Part shown: piece after piece, positions 43,770-53,028 of the stretch
Numbering within the stretch: position 1 is the stretch's first letter
Layout of the letters: each line of letters begins with the position of its first letter
Assembly (NCBI GenBank): GCA_963835215.1
Contig: CAWIES010000002.1
Coordinates: 744,001-808,000 of the forward strand
Source: Roseiarcus sp963835215
GTDB lineage: Bacteria; Pseudomonadota; Alphaproteobacteria; Rhizobiales; Beijerinckiaceae
Direction: 5' to 3'
Length of the DNA: 64,000 nucleotides
The notes under the pieces: generated by a model
What the model saw: the letters and a program-made list of their open reading frames with translations, nothing else
Database searches by the model: none
Told to the model about the DNA's origin: nothing
Program-made: the position numbers and the translations under genes

Positions 43770-44913
43770 CTACAGTTCGGTTTCCCCAAGCCTCGGGCTT
43801 GGGCGGTCCGACGCCATGCGTTCGCCGTCAATGACGATTGGCGAGGCGACGCCGGGGACATGGGCGCCGTCCGGCCCGACGAGATCGAGCCTCAGCCCGC
43901 GATGGATCACCTGCGGGTCGGCGAACACGTCTTCGATGCGGTTGATCGGCCCGGCCGGCACGCCCGCCGCTTCAAGGCTCGCGAGCAGCGCCGCGCGGGT
44001 GACGCCAGCCAGTTGGGGCCCCAGCGCGGCGGCGAGGCGGGCGTGATGCGCCACCCGCAGCGGATTGGTCGCGAAGTCGGGCTCAGCGCCGACGCTCGCG
44101 GCGCCAATCGCGCGGCAGAAGTTCTGGAACTGGCGATCATTGCCGACCGCGACGATGACATGGCCGTCGGCGACGGCGAACACCTGGTAGGGGGCGATGT
44201 TGGGATGGGCGTTGCCGAGCCGGGTCGGCGAGTGGCCGGAGACGAGATAGTTCATCGCCTGATTGGCGAGCATGGCGACCGCGCAATCCATCAGCGCCAT
44301 GTCGATGACAGCGCCGACGCCGTCGCGGTCGCGCCGGCGCAGGGCGGCGAGGATCGCGGTCGAAGCGTAGACGCCGGTGAAGAGATCGACCACCGCGACG
44401 CCGACCTTCTGCGGCTCGCGCTCCGGCTCGCCGGTGATGTCCATCAGCCCGCTCATGCCCTGGATGATGTAGTCGTAGCCGGCGCGCTCGGCGTAGGGGC
44501 CGCTCTGGCCAAAGCCGGAGATCGAGCAATAGACGAGGCGTGGATGAAGCGCGATGAGGCTCTGCGCGTCGAGGCCGAATTTCTTCAGGCCGCCGACTTT
44601 GAAATTCTCGATCAGCGCGTCGCATTCGCCGGCGAGCCGGCGGATCGTCGCGCGGTCCTGCTCGCTTTCAAAATCGACGCGCGAGCGAGGACTTGCCGCG
44701 GTTGCAGCAATGGTAATAGGCCGAGCCCCAGGATTGGCCCGTAGCGTCGGCGACAAATGGGGGGCCCCAGGCGCGGGTGTCGTCGCCGACTTGCGGCCGC
44801 TCGACCTTGATCACCTCGGCGCCAAGATCGGCGAGCAATTGCCCGCACCACGGGCCGGCGAGAATGCGCGCGAGCTCCAGCACGCGCACGCCGGCGAGCG
44901 GCTTCTGCGTCAT
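43770..44913 (-). CDS. CaiB/BaiF family CoA-transferase (family III), frameshifted
   Basis: Family III CoA-transferase, about 380 residues. The N-terminus MTQKPLAGVRVLELARILAGPWCGQLLADLGAEVIKVERP is followed, after one inserted base near 44685, by RRLAGECDALIENFKVGGL, RLVYCSISGFGQSGPYAERAGYDYIIQGMSGLMDITG and GVPAGPINRIEDVFADPQVIHRG. The catalytic Asp lies in DTRAWGPPF-type or GDVV... segments not decided here. It adjoins glutaryl-CoA dehydrogenase 13 bp upstream on the same strand, which suggests it activates glutarate or a related dicarboxylate, like the human SUGCT enzyme. Confidence 0.85.
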
Positions 44914-44926
44914 CGCCCCATCCCCC

Positions 44927-46117
44927 TCAGAAAAACGCCTGCAGGCCGGTGATCGCGCGGCCGAGAATCAGCGCGTGGACGTCGTGCGCGCCTTCGTAGG
45001 TGTTGACCGTCTCGAGGTTCTGGAGATGGCGCATGACGTGATATTCGCCGTGGATGCCGTTGCCGCCGTGCATGTCGCGCGCGAGGCGGGCGATGTCGAG
45101 CGCCTTGCCGCAATTGTTGCGCTTGATCAGCGAGATCATCTCCGGCGCCGCCTTGCCCTCGTCGAACAGCCGCCCGACCCTGAGCGCGGCCTGCAGCCCG
45201 AGCGCGATCTCGGTCTGCATGTCGGCGAGCTTCTTCTGAAACAGCTGGGTGTGGGCAAGCGGGCGGCCGAACTGGTGACGCTCTAACCCATATTGGCGGG
45301 CGCGGGTCCAGCAGTCCTCCGCCGCGCCCATCGTCCCCCAGGCGATGCCATAGCGGGCGCGGTTGAGGCAGCCGAACGGGCCCTTGAGGCCGGCGACGCC
45401 AGGCAGCAGCGCCTCTTCGCCGACCTCGACATTGTCGAGGACGATTTCGCCCGTGACGGACGCGCGCAGCGACAGCTTGCCCTCGATCTTGGGCGCGGAG
45501 AGTCCCTTCGCGCCTTTCTCCAGCACGAAGCCCTTGATCTCGTCGTCATGGGCCGCCGATTTCGCCCAGACGACGAACAGGTCGGCGATCGGCGCATTGG
45601 TGATCCAGGTCTTGGCGCCCGTCAGCCGATAGCCGCCGTCGATCTTTTCCGCGCGCGTGCGCATCGCGCCGGGATCGGAGCCGGCGTCCGCCTCGGTCAG
45701 GCCGAAGCAGCCGATCGCTTCGCCGCGCGCGAGCTTCGGCAGGAACTTGCGCCGCTGCGCTTCGGTTCCGTAGGCCTGGATCGGATACATGACGAGCGAG
45801 GATTGCACGCTCATCATTGAGCGATAGCCGCTGTCGACGCGCTCGACCTCGCGCGCGATCAGGCCATAGGCGACATAGGAAGCGCCGGCCCCGCCGTACT
45901 CAGCCGGCACGGTGGCGCCGAGCAGGCCGAGCGCGCCCATCTCGGCGAAGATGGCGGGGTCTGTCTTTTCCTTGGCGTAGGCTTCGACAATGCGCGGCGC
46001 CAATTTCTCCTGCGCGTAGTCGCGCGCCGTCGCCTGAATCAGCGTCTCCTCTTCGGCGAGTTGCTCGGCGAAGCGGAAGGGATCGTCCCATTGGAAGACC
46101 GGCTTCGTGTCGGCCAT
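44927..46117 (-). CDS. gcdH: Glutaryl-CoA dehydrogenase
   Basis: FAD enzyme that dehydrogenates and decarboxylates glutaryl-CoA to crotonyl-CoA in lysine and tryptophan breakdown. 396 residues. Distinctive strings are VDSGYRSMMSVQSSLVMYPIQAYG, GCFGLTEADAGSDPGAM, GRPLAHTQLFQKKLADMQTEI and VNTYEGAHDVHALILGRAITGLQAFF at the C-terminus. The catalytic Glu sits in the final TYEGAHD segment. GGGAG lies about 12 nt upstream of ATG 46115-46117. Likely co-transcribed with the CaiB-type transferase. Confidence 0.93.
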   Translation of the reverse strand: MADTKPVFQWDDPFRFAEQLAEEETLIQATARDYAQEKLAPRIVEAYAKEKTDPAIFAEMGALGLLGATVPAEYGGAGASYVAYGLIAREVERVDSGYRSMMSVQSSLVMYPIQAYGTEAQRRKFLPKLARGEAIGCFGLTEADAGSDPGAMRTRAEKIDGGYRLTGAKTWITNAPIADLFVVWAKSAAHDDEIKGFVLEKGAKGLSAPKIEGKLSLRASVTGEIVLDNVEVGEEALLPGVAGLKGPFGCLNRARYGIAWGTMGAAEDCWTRARQYGLERHQFGRPLAHTQLFQKKLADMQTEIALGLQAALRVGRLFDEGKAAPEMISLIKRNNCGKALDIARLARDMHGGNGIHGEYHVMRHLQNLETVNTYEGAHDVHALILGRAITGLQAFF

Positions 46118-46255
46118 GACTTGACGTGCTCCCTGCTTGGCGTGCTCCCTCGTCTTAAGGCCGGCGGCGCCGCCTTGACCAGCCTCGTCTGCTTTGCCTG
46201 TTATCCCTAAGGCGCGCTGCGGCGATCGGAGGCGGGCCAATACGGGGCTAAGTGA

Positions 46256-46283
46256 TTGACTTGAGCCCCGGTCTTCCTACTGT
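46256..46283 (+). promoter_or_regulatory. Probable promoter of lysK
   Basis: TTGACT (46256-46261), a 16-bp spacer and TACTGT (46278-46283) lie about 55 bp before the lysK ATG. The match to a housekeeping promoter is moderate. Confidence 0.45.
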
Positions 46284-46336
46284 GCGCGCCTCGCGCCGCG
46301 TGGGACGGCGCCGGTTCGTTCAAGGGTGCCGGTTCT

Positions 46337-47999
46337 ATGTCTGAAGCCGCTCGGCGTGAGGCCGCAGAGCTCTCCAAGGCCTGGCCATTCGAGGAGGCGC
46401 GCAAGCTGGTCGCGCGCGTCCAGCGCACCGGTCAGACGCGCGTGCTGTTCGAGACCGGCTATGGGCCGTCGGGCCTGCCGCACATTGGCACGTTCGGCGA
46501 AGTGGCGCGCACCTCGATGGTGCGCCACGCCTTCCGCGTGCTGACCGACGATACGATCGAGACGCGGCTCATCGCCTTTTCCGACGACATGGACGGGTTG
46601 CGCAAGACGCCCGACAACATCCCAAACCGCGCATTGGTCGAAGCCAATCTCGGCAAGCCGCTGACCGAAGTGCCCGATCCGTTCGGCGAATATCCGAGCT
46701 TCGCCGCTCACAACAACGCGCGGCTGCGCGGCTTCCTCGACAGCTTCGGCTTCGACTATGAATTCGCGTCCTCGACCGAATATTACACGTCCGGGCGCTT
46801 CGACGCGGCGCTGCTGCACATGCTCAAGCGTTTCGACGCCGTGCAAAACATCATGTTGCCCAGCTTGCGCGAGGAGCGCGCGGCGACCTATTCGCCGTTT
46901 CTGCCGATTCATCCGCGAACCCGCATTGTCATGCAGGTGCCGCTCACCGGCTACGACATCGACGAGGGCACGATCCGCTGGCGCGATCCCGCGACCGGCG
47001 AGGACTTCGAGACGCCAGTGACTGGCGGCCATTGCAAGCTGCAGTGGAAGCCCGACTGGGCGATGCGCTGGTATGCGCTGGGCGTCGACTATGAGATGGC
47101 TGGCAAGGACCTGATCGATTCGGTCAAGCTGTCCTCGCAGATCGTGCGCGCGCTCGGCGGGACGCCGCCCGAGGGCTTCAACTACGAGCTGTTCCTCGAC
47201 GAGAACGGGCAGAAGATTTCCAAGTCGAAGGGCAACGGCCTGACCATCGACGAATGGCTGACCTACGCCAGCCCGGAGAGCCTGTCGCAGTTCATGTTCC
47301 AGAAGCCGATGGCCGCCAAGCGGCTCTATTTCGACGTCATCCCGCGCACCGTCGACGATTATCTCGGCTTTCTCGAAGCCTATCCGCGCCAGGAATGGAA
47401 GGAGCGGCTCGGCAATCCGGTCTGGCACATCCATTCGGGCGCGCCGCCGGCGGGCGAGACGCTTAGCAACGGCGCCGAGGGGCAGACGACGGTATCCTTC
47501 GCCATGCTGCTCAATCTCGCCACAGTCGCGAACAGCGACAACGCTTCGGTGCTATGGGGCTTTCTGCGCCGCTACGCGCCGAGCGCAACGCCGGAGAGCC
47601 ATCCCCGCCTCGACCGGCTCGTGCATTACGCGGTCGCCTATTTCCGCGATTTCGTCGCGCCCAAGAAGCGCTACCGCGCCGCCGACGAGGTCGAACGCGA
47701 GCGCGCTCGCGGCGGTGTCGAACAAGCTTGCGACGTTGCCGCGCGGTTCGAGCGCGGAAGACATCCAGCATGCACTCTATGACATCGCGCGGCCGATCCC
47801 GCGCTATCAGGACATGGGCGCCAAGGGCGCGACGCCCGAGCGGCCCGGCGTCTCCAACGAGTTCTTCAACATGATCTACGCAGTCCTGCTCGGCGAAGAG
47901 CGCGGGCCACGCCTCGGCTCGTTCATCGCCCTCTATGGCGTCGAAGAGACCCGCGCGCTGATCGCCAAGGCGCTGGCGGGCGAGCTGGTGGCGGCGTGA
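46337..47999 (+). CDS. lysK: Lysine--tRNA ligase, class I (LysRS1), frameshifted
   Basis: Class I lysyl-tRNA synthetase, about 553 residues. HIGH-like GYGPSGLPHIGTFGEV near residue 45 and KISKSKG near residue 295 define the class I fold; class II LysS motifs are absent. The frame shifts by one inserted base near 47710, from which SNKLATLPRGSSAEDIQHALYDIARPIPRYQDMGAKG continues to the C-terminus. The gene is essential, so a real inactivating mutation is unlikely. Alphaproteobacteria commonly use this archaeal-type enzyme. Convergent with a small membrane-protein gene. Confidence 0.93.
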
Positions 48000-48006
48000 A
48001 TCCCCC

Positions 48007-48026
48007 TCTCCCCGCAAGCGGGGAGA
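48007..48026. terminator. Hairpin between lysK and convergent gene
   Basis: TCTCCCCGC (48007-48015), loop AA, GCGGGGAGA (48018-48026): a perfect 9-bp stem 8 bp behind the lysK stop, in a spacer between convergent genes. There is no U-tract, so it may stabilise 3' ends or serve Rho-independent termination weakly in either direction. Confidence 0.5.
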
Positions 48027-48041
48027 CTTGTAGCCGCGGGC

Positions 48042-48233
48042 TCACGGCGCCGGCGCGTCGGGGTGCAGCAGGTCGGCGCCGCAATTGCGCCGGCCGGAGG
48101 CGACGCAGTTGAGGGTTTCGTTGTTGCCCTGCAGGGCATGGAACAGCCAATAGGCCCCGATCACCAGCACGACGACGAAGATCAGGGCGGCGACGGCGGC
48201 GCGGTTGCTGGTGTTCGGCGGGGGTTCGCTCAT
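48042..48233 (-). CDS. Small single-pass membrane protein
   Basis: 63-residue protein with one membrane segment (AAVAALIFVVVLVIGAYWLFHAL), a short N-terminal tail and a C-terminal domain with two cysteines (LNCVASGRRNCGADLLHP). Topology suggests the Cys-containing part faces the periplasm. Short proteins with this pattern are conserved in Hyphomicrobiales; function unknown. ATG 48231-48233 used. Confidence 0.65.
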   Translation of the reverse strand: MSEPPPNTSNRAAVAALIFVVVLVIGAYWLFHALQGNNETLNCVASGRRNCGADLLHPDAPAP

Positions 48234-48316
48234 TTCGATCGATCCTAACGTGCGAGCGGCGAGGGCGCCAAACGCTGCTCACGCCATCTCGCTCACATTT
48301 CGGCGAGCGGCTCGCC

Positions 48317-49079
48317 CTACCCCTTCCCCTTCGCCATGAACGCCATGAACGCCATCTGGGCTTCGGACGAGCGCAGGCGTTCGTAAAACACCTTGATCTC
48401 TTCATCCATGTGGCGAAGCAGCGCAGCGGGGTCGCCGCGCATCAGGCGGCGGCTCGCCAGCAGCGCCTGGCGCGGCTTGGCGGCGAGCGCCTGAGCTTTG
48501 GCGAGGGCGTGCGGCAATAGCGCCTCTGGCGCAAGAAGCGCGTTGACGAGGCCGAGGCGACAAGCCGTCTCGGCGTCGAACGGCTCGGCGAGCAGCAGAA
48601 ATTCGGCCGCCTTGGCGGCGCCGAAACGCAGCGGCGCCAGCAGCGAGGAACCCGCCTCCGGCACGAGGCCGAGATTGACGAAGGGCATCGAGAAGCGCGC
48701 GCTCGGGGCCGCGTAGACGAGATCGCAATGAAAGCACAGCGTCGCGCCGACGCCGACCGCCGGTCCCTCGATCGCGGCGACCAGCGGCTTGTCGAACGTC
48801 GCCAAGCGCGCGGGTGAACCGCGCTGCGGCGGGCTCCGCCTTCGCCTGCGCCGCGGCGCGCGCGGCGGCGAGAAAATCGCCGATGTCGTTGCCGGCGGTG
48901 AACACGCCGTGCGAACCGGTCAGCAGCAGCGCGCCGATCTCAGCGTCGCCGCTCGCCTCGCTGAAAGCGGCGATCAGGCGTTCGTACATTGCGCCGGTCA
49001 GCGCGTTTTTCTTTTCTGGCCGCGCCAGCGTGACGACCAAAACGTCGCCGTCGCGACGAACTTGAATGAATTCGCTCAT
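48317..49079 (-). CDS. Enoyl-CoA hydratase/isomerase family (crotonase), frameshifted
   Basis: Crotonase-fold protein of about 253 residues. The first part has ARPEKKNALTGAMYERLIAAF and FTAGNDIGDFLAAARA; after one inserted base near 48800 it continues FDKPLVAAIEGPAVGVGATLCFHCDLVYAAPSARFSMPFVNLGLVPEAGSSLLAPLRFG with the oxyanion-hole glycine region. The extended LVPEAG without the usual second catalytic Glu of true hydratases leaves isomerase or hydratase open. 16 bp separate it from the upstream acyl-CoA dehydrogenase gene, suggesting an operon for acyl-CoA oxidation. Confidence 0.88.
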
Positions 49080-49095
49080 TGGGCCTCCGCCAAGA

Positions 49096-50868
49096 TCATG
49101 CGTCCGCCGCCAGGATCGCGTCGCAGGCGCGCAGCGCGGCGCCGCCCGAGACGATTGCGCGCGCGAGGCCCGGCGCGACGGTCGTCAGCTTCTCGGCGTA
49201 GAAGCGGGCAAGGCCGATGCGGCCGCGCTCGTTCGGCTGCGTTCGCGCGGCAAGGCCCGCCCGGGCGAGGCAGACGCCCCCTAACGTCAGGCCGAACAGC
49301 TTGAGATAGGGCGTCGCGCCAGCGAGCGCCGAGGGCGCGTCCGCGCTGAGCGCCCGGCCGAGAAAGGCGCTTGCCTGCTCCAGCGCATTGACCGCCTCGA
49401 CGAGACGCGCGGCGGTCGGCCCGAATTCCGGTTCGCCCGAGGCGGCGACTTCGGCGATGGTCGCGCGCATGAGCGCGATCTCGCGCGCCAGCGTCGCGCC
49501 GCCCGACAGCGGCAGCTTGCGCTGCACGAGATCGATCGCCTGGATGCCGTTGGTGCCTTCGTAGATCGAGGCGATGCGCGCGTCGCGCACCAGTTGCGCG
49601 GCGCCGGTCTCCTCGATGTAGCCCATGCCGCCGTGGATCTGCAGGCCGAGCGAGGCGACCTCGTCGCCGATGTCGCTCGAGAAGGCCTTGGCGACCGGCG
49701 TCAGCAGCGCAGCGCGCTCGCCAGCCTCAGCGCGCGCCTCCGGCTCGCCGGCGCGCTCGGAGGCGTCGATCGCCATCGCGGTGAGATGGCAGACGCCACG
49801 CGCCGCCTGGACCAACGCCTTCATCGTCGCGAGCATACGCCGCACGTCGGGATGCTCAACGATCGTGTTCGTGACGGCGCCGGCGGCGACGCGCCCCTGC
49901 TGGCGCTGGCGGGCGTAGGCGAGCGCGTGTTGATAGGCCTTCTCGCCAATCGCCACGCCCTGCAGCGCGACGCCGAGACGAGCGGCGTTCATCATCACGA
50001 ACATCGCGTTGAGGCCGCGGTTGGCTTCGCCGACCAGCCACGCCTTGGCGCCGCCATTGTCGCCATAGACCATGACGCAGGTCGGCGACGCGTGGATGCC
50101 GAGCTTATGCTCGATCGAAGCGCAGCGCAGATCGTTGCGCTCGCCGAGCGAGCCGTCGGCGTTGATGAGGAATTTCGGCGCGAGGAACAGCGAAATGCCG
50201 CGCGAGCCGGACGGCGCGTCGGGCAGCCGCGCCAGTACGAGATGGATGATGTTGTCGGCGAGATCATGTTCGCCGTAGGTGATGAAAATCTTCTGGCCGG
50301 TGAGGCGGTAGGTTCCGTCTTCAGCCGGTTCGGCGCGCGTCTTGATCGCGCCGAGGTCCGAGCCGGCCTGGGGCTCGGTGAGGTTCATCGTGCCGGTCCA
50401 TTCGCCGGTGACGAGGCGCGTGAGATAGGTTTCGCGTAGCGTCGCGTCGCCATGCGCGCCGAGCGCGTCGATCGCCCCTTCGCCCAGTAACGGACAGAGC
50501 GCGAAGCCCATCGAAGCGCCCGCCCACAATTCGGTGCAGGCGACGCTGACCGCGCGCGGCAGGCCCATGCCGCCGTGCTCGGGCGCCGCAGTGACGCCAG
50601 CCCAGCCGCTAGCCGCCCAGCTTTGATAGACCTCGCGAAAGCCCTTCGGCATGGTGACGACGCCGTTGGCGTAGCGCGCGCCCTCGCGATCACCGATCAC
50701 GTCGAGCGGCGCGATCGCCTCTTGCGCAAATTTGCCGGCCTCGGCGACGACCGTCTCGGCGGTGTCGAGATCGAGATTGCCGTAGAGCCCGTCTTTGAAG
50801 GCCTCCGCGAATCCGGCGACATGCTTGAGCGAGAAGAGGATGTCGGCGACCGGCGCGCGATAGGTCAA
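49096..50868 (-). CDS. Acyl-CoA dehydrogenase, large (FadE-type) subfamily
   Basis: 590-residue flavoprotein of the type with a C-terminal extension found in alphaproteobacteria. Motifs are AAPEHGGMGLPRAVSV, GTMNLTEPQAGSDLGAIKTRA, GQKIFITYGEHDLADN, LQIHGGMGYIEETGAAQLVRDARIASIYEGTNGIQAIDLV with the catalytic Glu near the end. I place the start at TTG 50866-50868 (TYRAPVADILFSLKHVAGF, the common N-terminus), preceded by GAGGGAA; the in-frame ATG at 50952 adds non-conserved sequence. Co-directional with the crotonase gene. Confidence 0.9.
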   Translation of the reverse strand: MTYRAPVADILFSLKHVAGFAEAFKDGLYGNLDLDTAETVVAEAGKFAQEAIAPLDVIGDREGARYANGVVTMPKGFREVYQSWAASGWAGVTAAPEHGGMGLPRAVSVACTELWAGASMGFALCPLLGEGAIDALGAHGDATLRETYLTRLVTGEWTGTMNLTEPQAGSDLGAIKTRAEPAEDGTYRLTGQKIFITYGEHDLADNIIHLVLARLPDAPSGSRGISLFLAPKFLINADGSLGERNDLRCASIEHKLGIHASPTCVMVYGDNGGAKAWLVGEANRGLNAMFVMMNAARLGVALQGVAIGEKAYQHALAYARQRQQGRVAAGAVTNTIVEHPDVRRMLATMKALVQAARGVCHLTAMAIDASERAGEPEARAEAGERAALLTPVAKAFSSDIGDEVASLGLQIHGGMGYIEETGAAQLVRDARIASIYEGTNGIQAIDLVQRKLPLSGGATLAREIALMRATIAEVAASGEPEFGPTAARLVEAVNALEQASAFLGRALSADAPSALAGATPYLKLFGLTLGGVCLARAGLAARTQPNERGRIGLARFYAEKLTTVAPGLARAIVSGGAALRACDAILAADA

Positions 50869-51025
50869 AAGCGTTCCCTCGGGATTGCCGCGTCGAGGCA
50901 AGGACGACGGGCGCGGCTTGACGCCAGCTTGTCGCGTCGATACCCGCCACACAAGCGCTGAGGAGAAGGTTTACATATGGACCATTCTTCGCGCAAGCCG
51001 AGCCCAACCCCCGATCGTCCTCAAC

Positions 51026-52024
51026 ATGCCCGCTGATCGCCGAACGACCCGCCTCGCGACCGCCGACGCCGACAGCATCGCTGCGGCGGGCGCGACGTTG
51101 CGCGCCGGCGGTCTCGTCGCGATGCCGACCGAGACGGTCTATGGCCTGGCGGGCGACGCCACTTCGGACCGCGCCGTCGCGGCGATCTACGCCGCCAAGG
51201 GGCGCCCGGTCTTCAACCCGCTGATCGCGCATTTCGCCGACGCCGCGAGCGCGGCGCGCGAAGGGGAGTTCGACGATTTCGCCAGTCGCCTCGCCGCCGC
51301 CTTTTGGCCCGGTCCGCTGACGCTCGTTGTCCCCGCCGCCAAAACCTGCCGGGTGAGCCTGCTCGCGCGCGCCGGGCTCGACACGCTGGCCTTGCGGGTT
51401 CCCGCCCACCCGGTTGCCCAGGCGCTGATCGCGGCGGCGGGCGTTCCGCTCGTGGCGCCGTCGGCCAACCGCTCGGGCAGGGTCAGCCCGACTGCGGCCG
51501 TCCATGTCGCGGCCGAACTCGATGGGCGGATCGATTGGATTCTCGACGCCGGCCCAACGCCACTCGGCGTCGAATCGACGATTGTCGCCTGCCTTGGCGG
51601 AGCGCCGCGCCTGCTGCGCCCCGGCGCGCTGGCGCGCGAGCGGATCGAGGCAACGCTCGGCCTAACGCTCGCCGCCGCGGAGCCGGACGATGGCGCGCCG
51701 CTCGCGCCAGGCATGCTCGCCTCGCATTACGCGCCGCGCGCCCGGCTCCGGCTCGAGGCGCGCGACACACAAGCGGCCGAAGCGGCGCTCGATTTCGCCG
51801 GCGCGCTGGCTCACAGCGGCGCGCCGACGCGGCTCGATCTGTCGCCGCACGGCGACCTCGACGAAGCCGCCGCCAATCTCTTCGCCTATCTGCGCGCGCT
51901 CGACGCCGGCGGGGCGCGCTTGATCGCCGTGGCGCCGATCCCCGAGCGCGGGCTCGGCGTCGCGATCAACGACCGGCTGCGACGGGCCGCCGCGCCGCGT
52001 TTGGACGAGAACGGACTCGGGTAG
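51026..52024 (+). CDS. sua5: L-threonylcarbamoyladenylate synthase (Sua5)
   Basis: Makes threonylcarbamoyl-AMP for the t6A modification at tRNA position 37. 332 residues, so it is the longer Sua5 form: YrdC/TsaC domain (GLVAMPTETVYGLAGDATSDRAVAAIYAAKGRPVFNPLI, LALRVPAHPVAQAL, PLVAPSANRSGRVSPT, LGVESTIVACL) plus the C-terminal Sua5 domain (APGMLASHYAPRARL, LSPHGDLDEAAANLFAYLRALDAGGARLIAVAPIPERGLG). ATG 51026 chosen by domain start. Diverges from the acyl-CoA dehydrogenase gene. Confidence 0.94.
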   Translation: MPADRRTTRLATADADSIAAAGATLRAGGLVAMPTETVYGLAGDATSDRAVAAIYAAKGRPVFNPLIAHFADAASAAREGEFDDFASRLAAAFWPGPLTLVVPAAKTCRVSLLARAGLDTLALRVPAHPVAQALIAAAGVPLVAPSANRSGRVSPTAAVHVAAELDGRIDWILDAGPTPLGVESTIVACLGGAPRLLRPGALARERIEATLGLTLAAAEPDDGAPLAPGMLASHYAPRARLRLEARDTQAAEAALDFAGALAHSGAPTRLDLSPHGDLDEAAANLFAYLRALDAGGARLIAVAPIPERGLGVAINDRLRRAAAPRLDENGLG

Positions 52025-52109
52025 CGGCGAGTTCGTTTCCCGCAAAGTCAGGTTGCGCCAGCGCATAGGGTCGGCCATCCTCAACTCGGCCGACAGAGGC
52101 GCGCAAACC

Positions 52110-53015
52110 ATGACCTCCGCCCTCGACTGGGACGAATTCCGCCTGATCAAGGCGATCGCCGACGCGCGCTCGCTGGTTGGCGCGGCCGAGGCGCTCGCTC
52201 TCAATCATTCGACCGTGTTCCGCCGGCTGGCGACGATCGAGAGCGATGTCGGCGCGCGACTGTTCGAACGCTCGCGCACCGGCTATCAGCCGACCGAGGC
52301 GGGCGAGGAAATGATCGCGCTCGCCAATACGATGGCCGAGTCGATCCTCGAATTCGAGCGACGGGTCGCCGGGCGCGACACGAGACCAACCGGCGAATTG
52401 CGCGTCACCGCGGTCGACACCGTCGCTATGTGCCTGCTGCCGCCGATCCTCGCGCGGTTCCGAGCGGTCAATCCCGGCGTCAACGTCGAGCTGCTGATCG
52501 CTTCGCAGACGCTCAATCTGTCGCGCCGCGACGCGGATGTCGCAATTCGCGCCGGCAACGACCCGCCCGAGTCGCTGGTTGGCCGACGCGTCGCCGCCAT
52601 TCGCTGGGCGGTCTATTGCACACCCGAGATCGCCGCCGAATATGGCGCGCGAACGGTCGCCTCCGCGCCGTGGGTTGGGTTCAGCGACGCGCTCGCGCCG
52701 CCGCGCGGCAAGCGCTGGGTCGATGACAAGATCGGCGCGCGCCGGCAGGTGTGCGCGGTCAATTCGGTGCTGGCGATGGCGGAGCTCGCCGCCACAGGCA
52801 TCGGCGCGACGGTGCTGCCGTGCTTTGTCGGCGACCTGCGCGCGGGCCTCGTGCGCGTCGGCGCGCCGATCCCCGAACTCGATGTCGATCTGTGGCTGCT
52901 CACCCACGAGGACCTGCGCCATTCGGCGCGGGTGCGCGCGTTCATCGAACTCGCCGGGGCCGAGCTTGCGCAGCGGCGCGCCTTGCTCGAAGGCCTGAGC
53001 GTCGAGGCGGCATGA
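52110..53015 (+). CDS. LysR family transcriptional regulator
   Basis: 301-residue LysR-type regulator. The N-terminal helix-turn-helix (LIKAIADARSLVGAAEALALNHSTVFRRLATIESDVGARLFER) is followed by a periplasmic-binding-protein-like effector domain (TAVDTVAMCLLPPILARFRAVNPGVNVELLIA, VNSVLAMAELAATGIGATVLPCFVG). No divergent target is evident: it faces glutathione reductase end to end. Effector unknown. Confidence 0.9.
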   Translation: MTSALDWDEFRLIKAIADARSLVGAAEALALNHSTVFRRLATIESDVGARLFERSRTGYQPTEAGEEMIALANTMAESILEFERRVAGRDTRPTGELRVTAVDTVAMCLLPPILARFRAVNPGVNVELLIASQTLNLSRRDADVAIRAGNDPPESLVGRRVAAIRWAVYCTPEIAAEYGARTVASAPWVGFSDALAPPRGKRWVDDKIGARRQVCAVNSVLAMAELAATGIGATVLPCFVGDLRAGLVRVGAPIPELDVDLWLLTHEDLRHSARVRAFIELAGAELAQRRALLEGLSVEAA

Positions 53016-53028
53016 ACCGAGACGCGCC

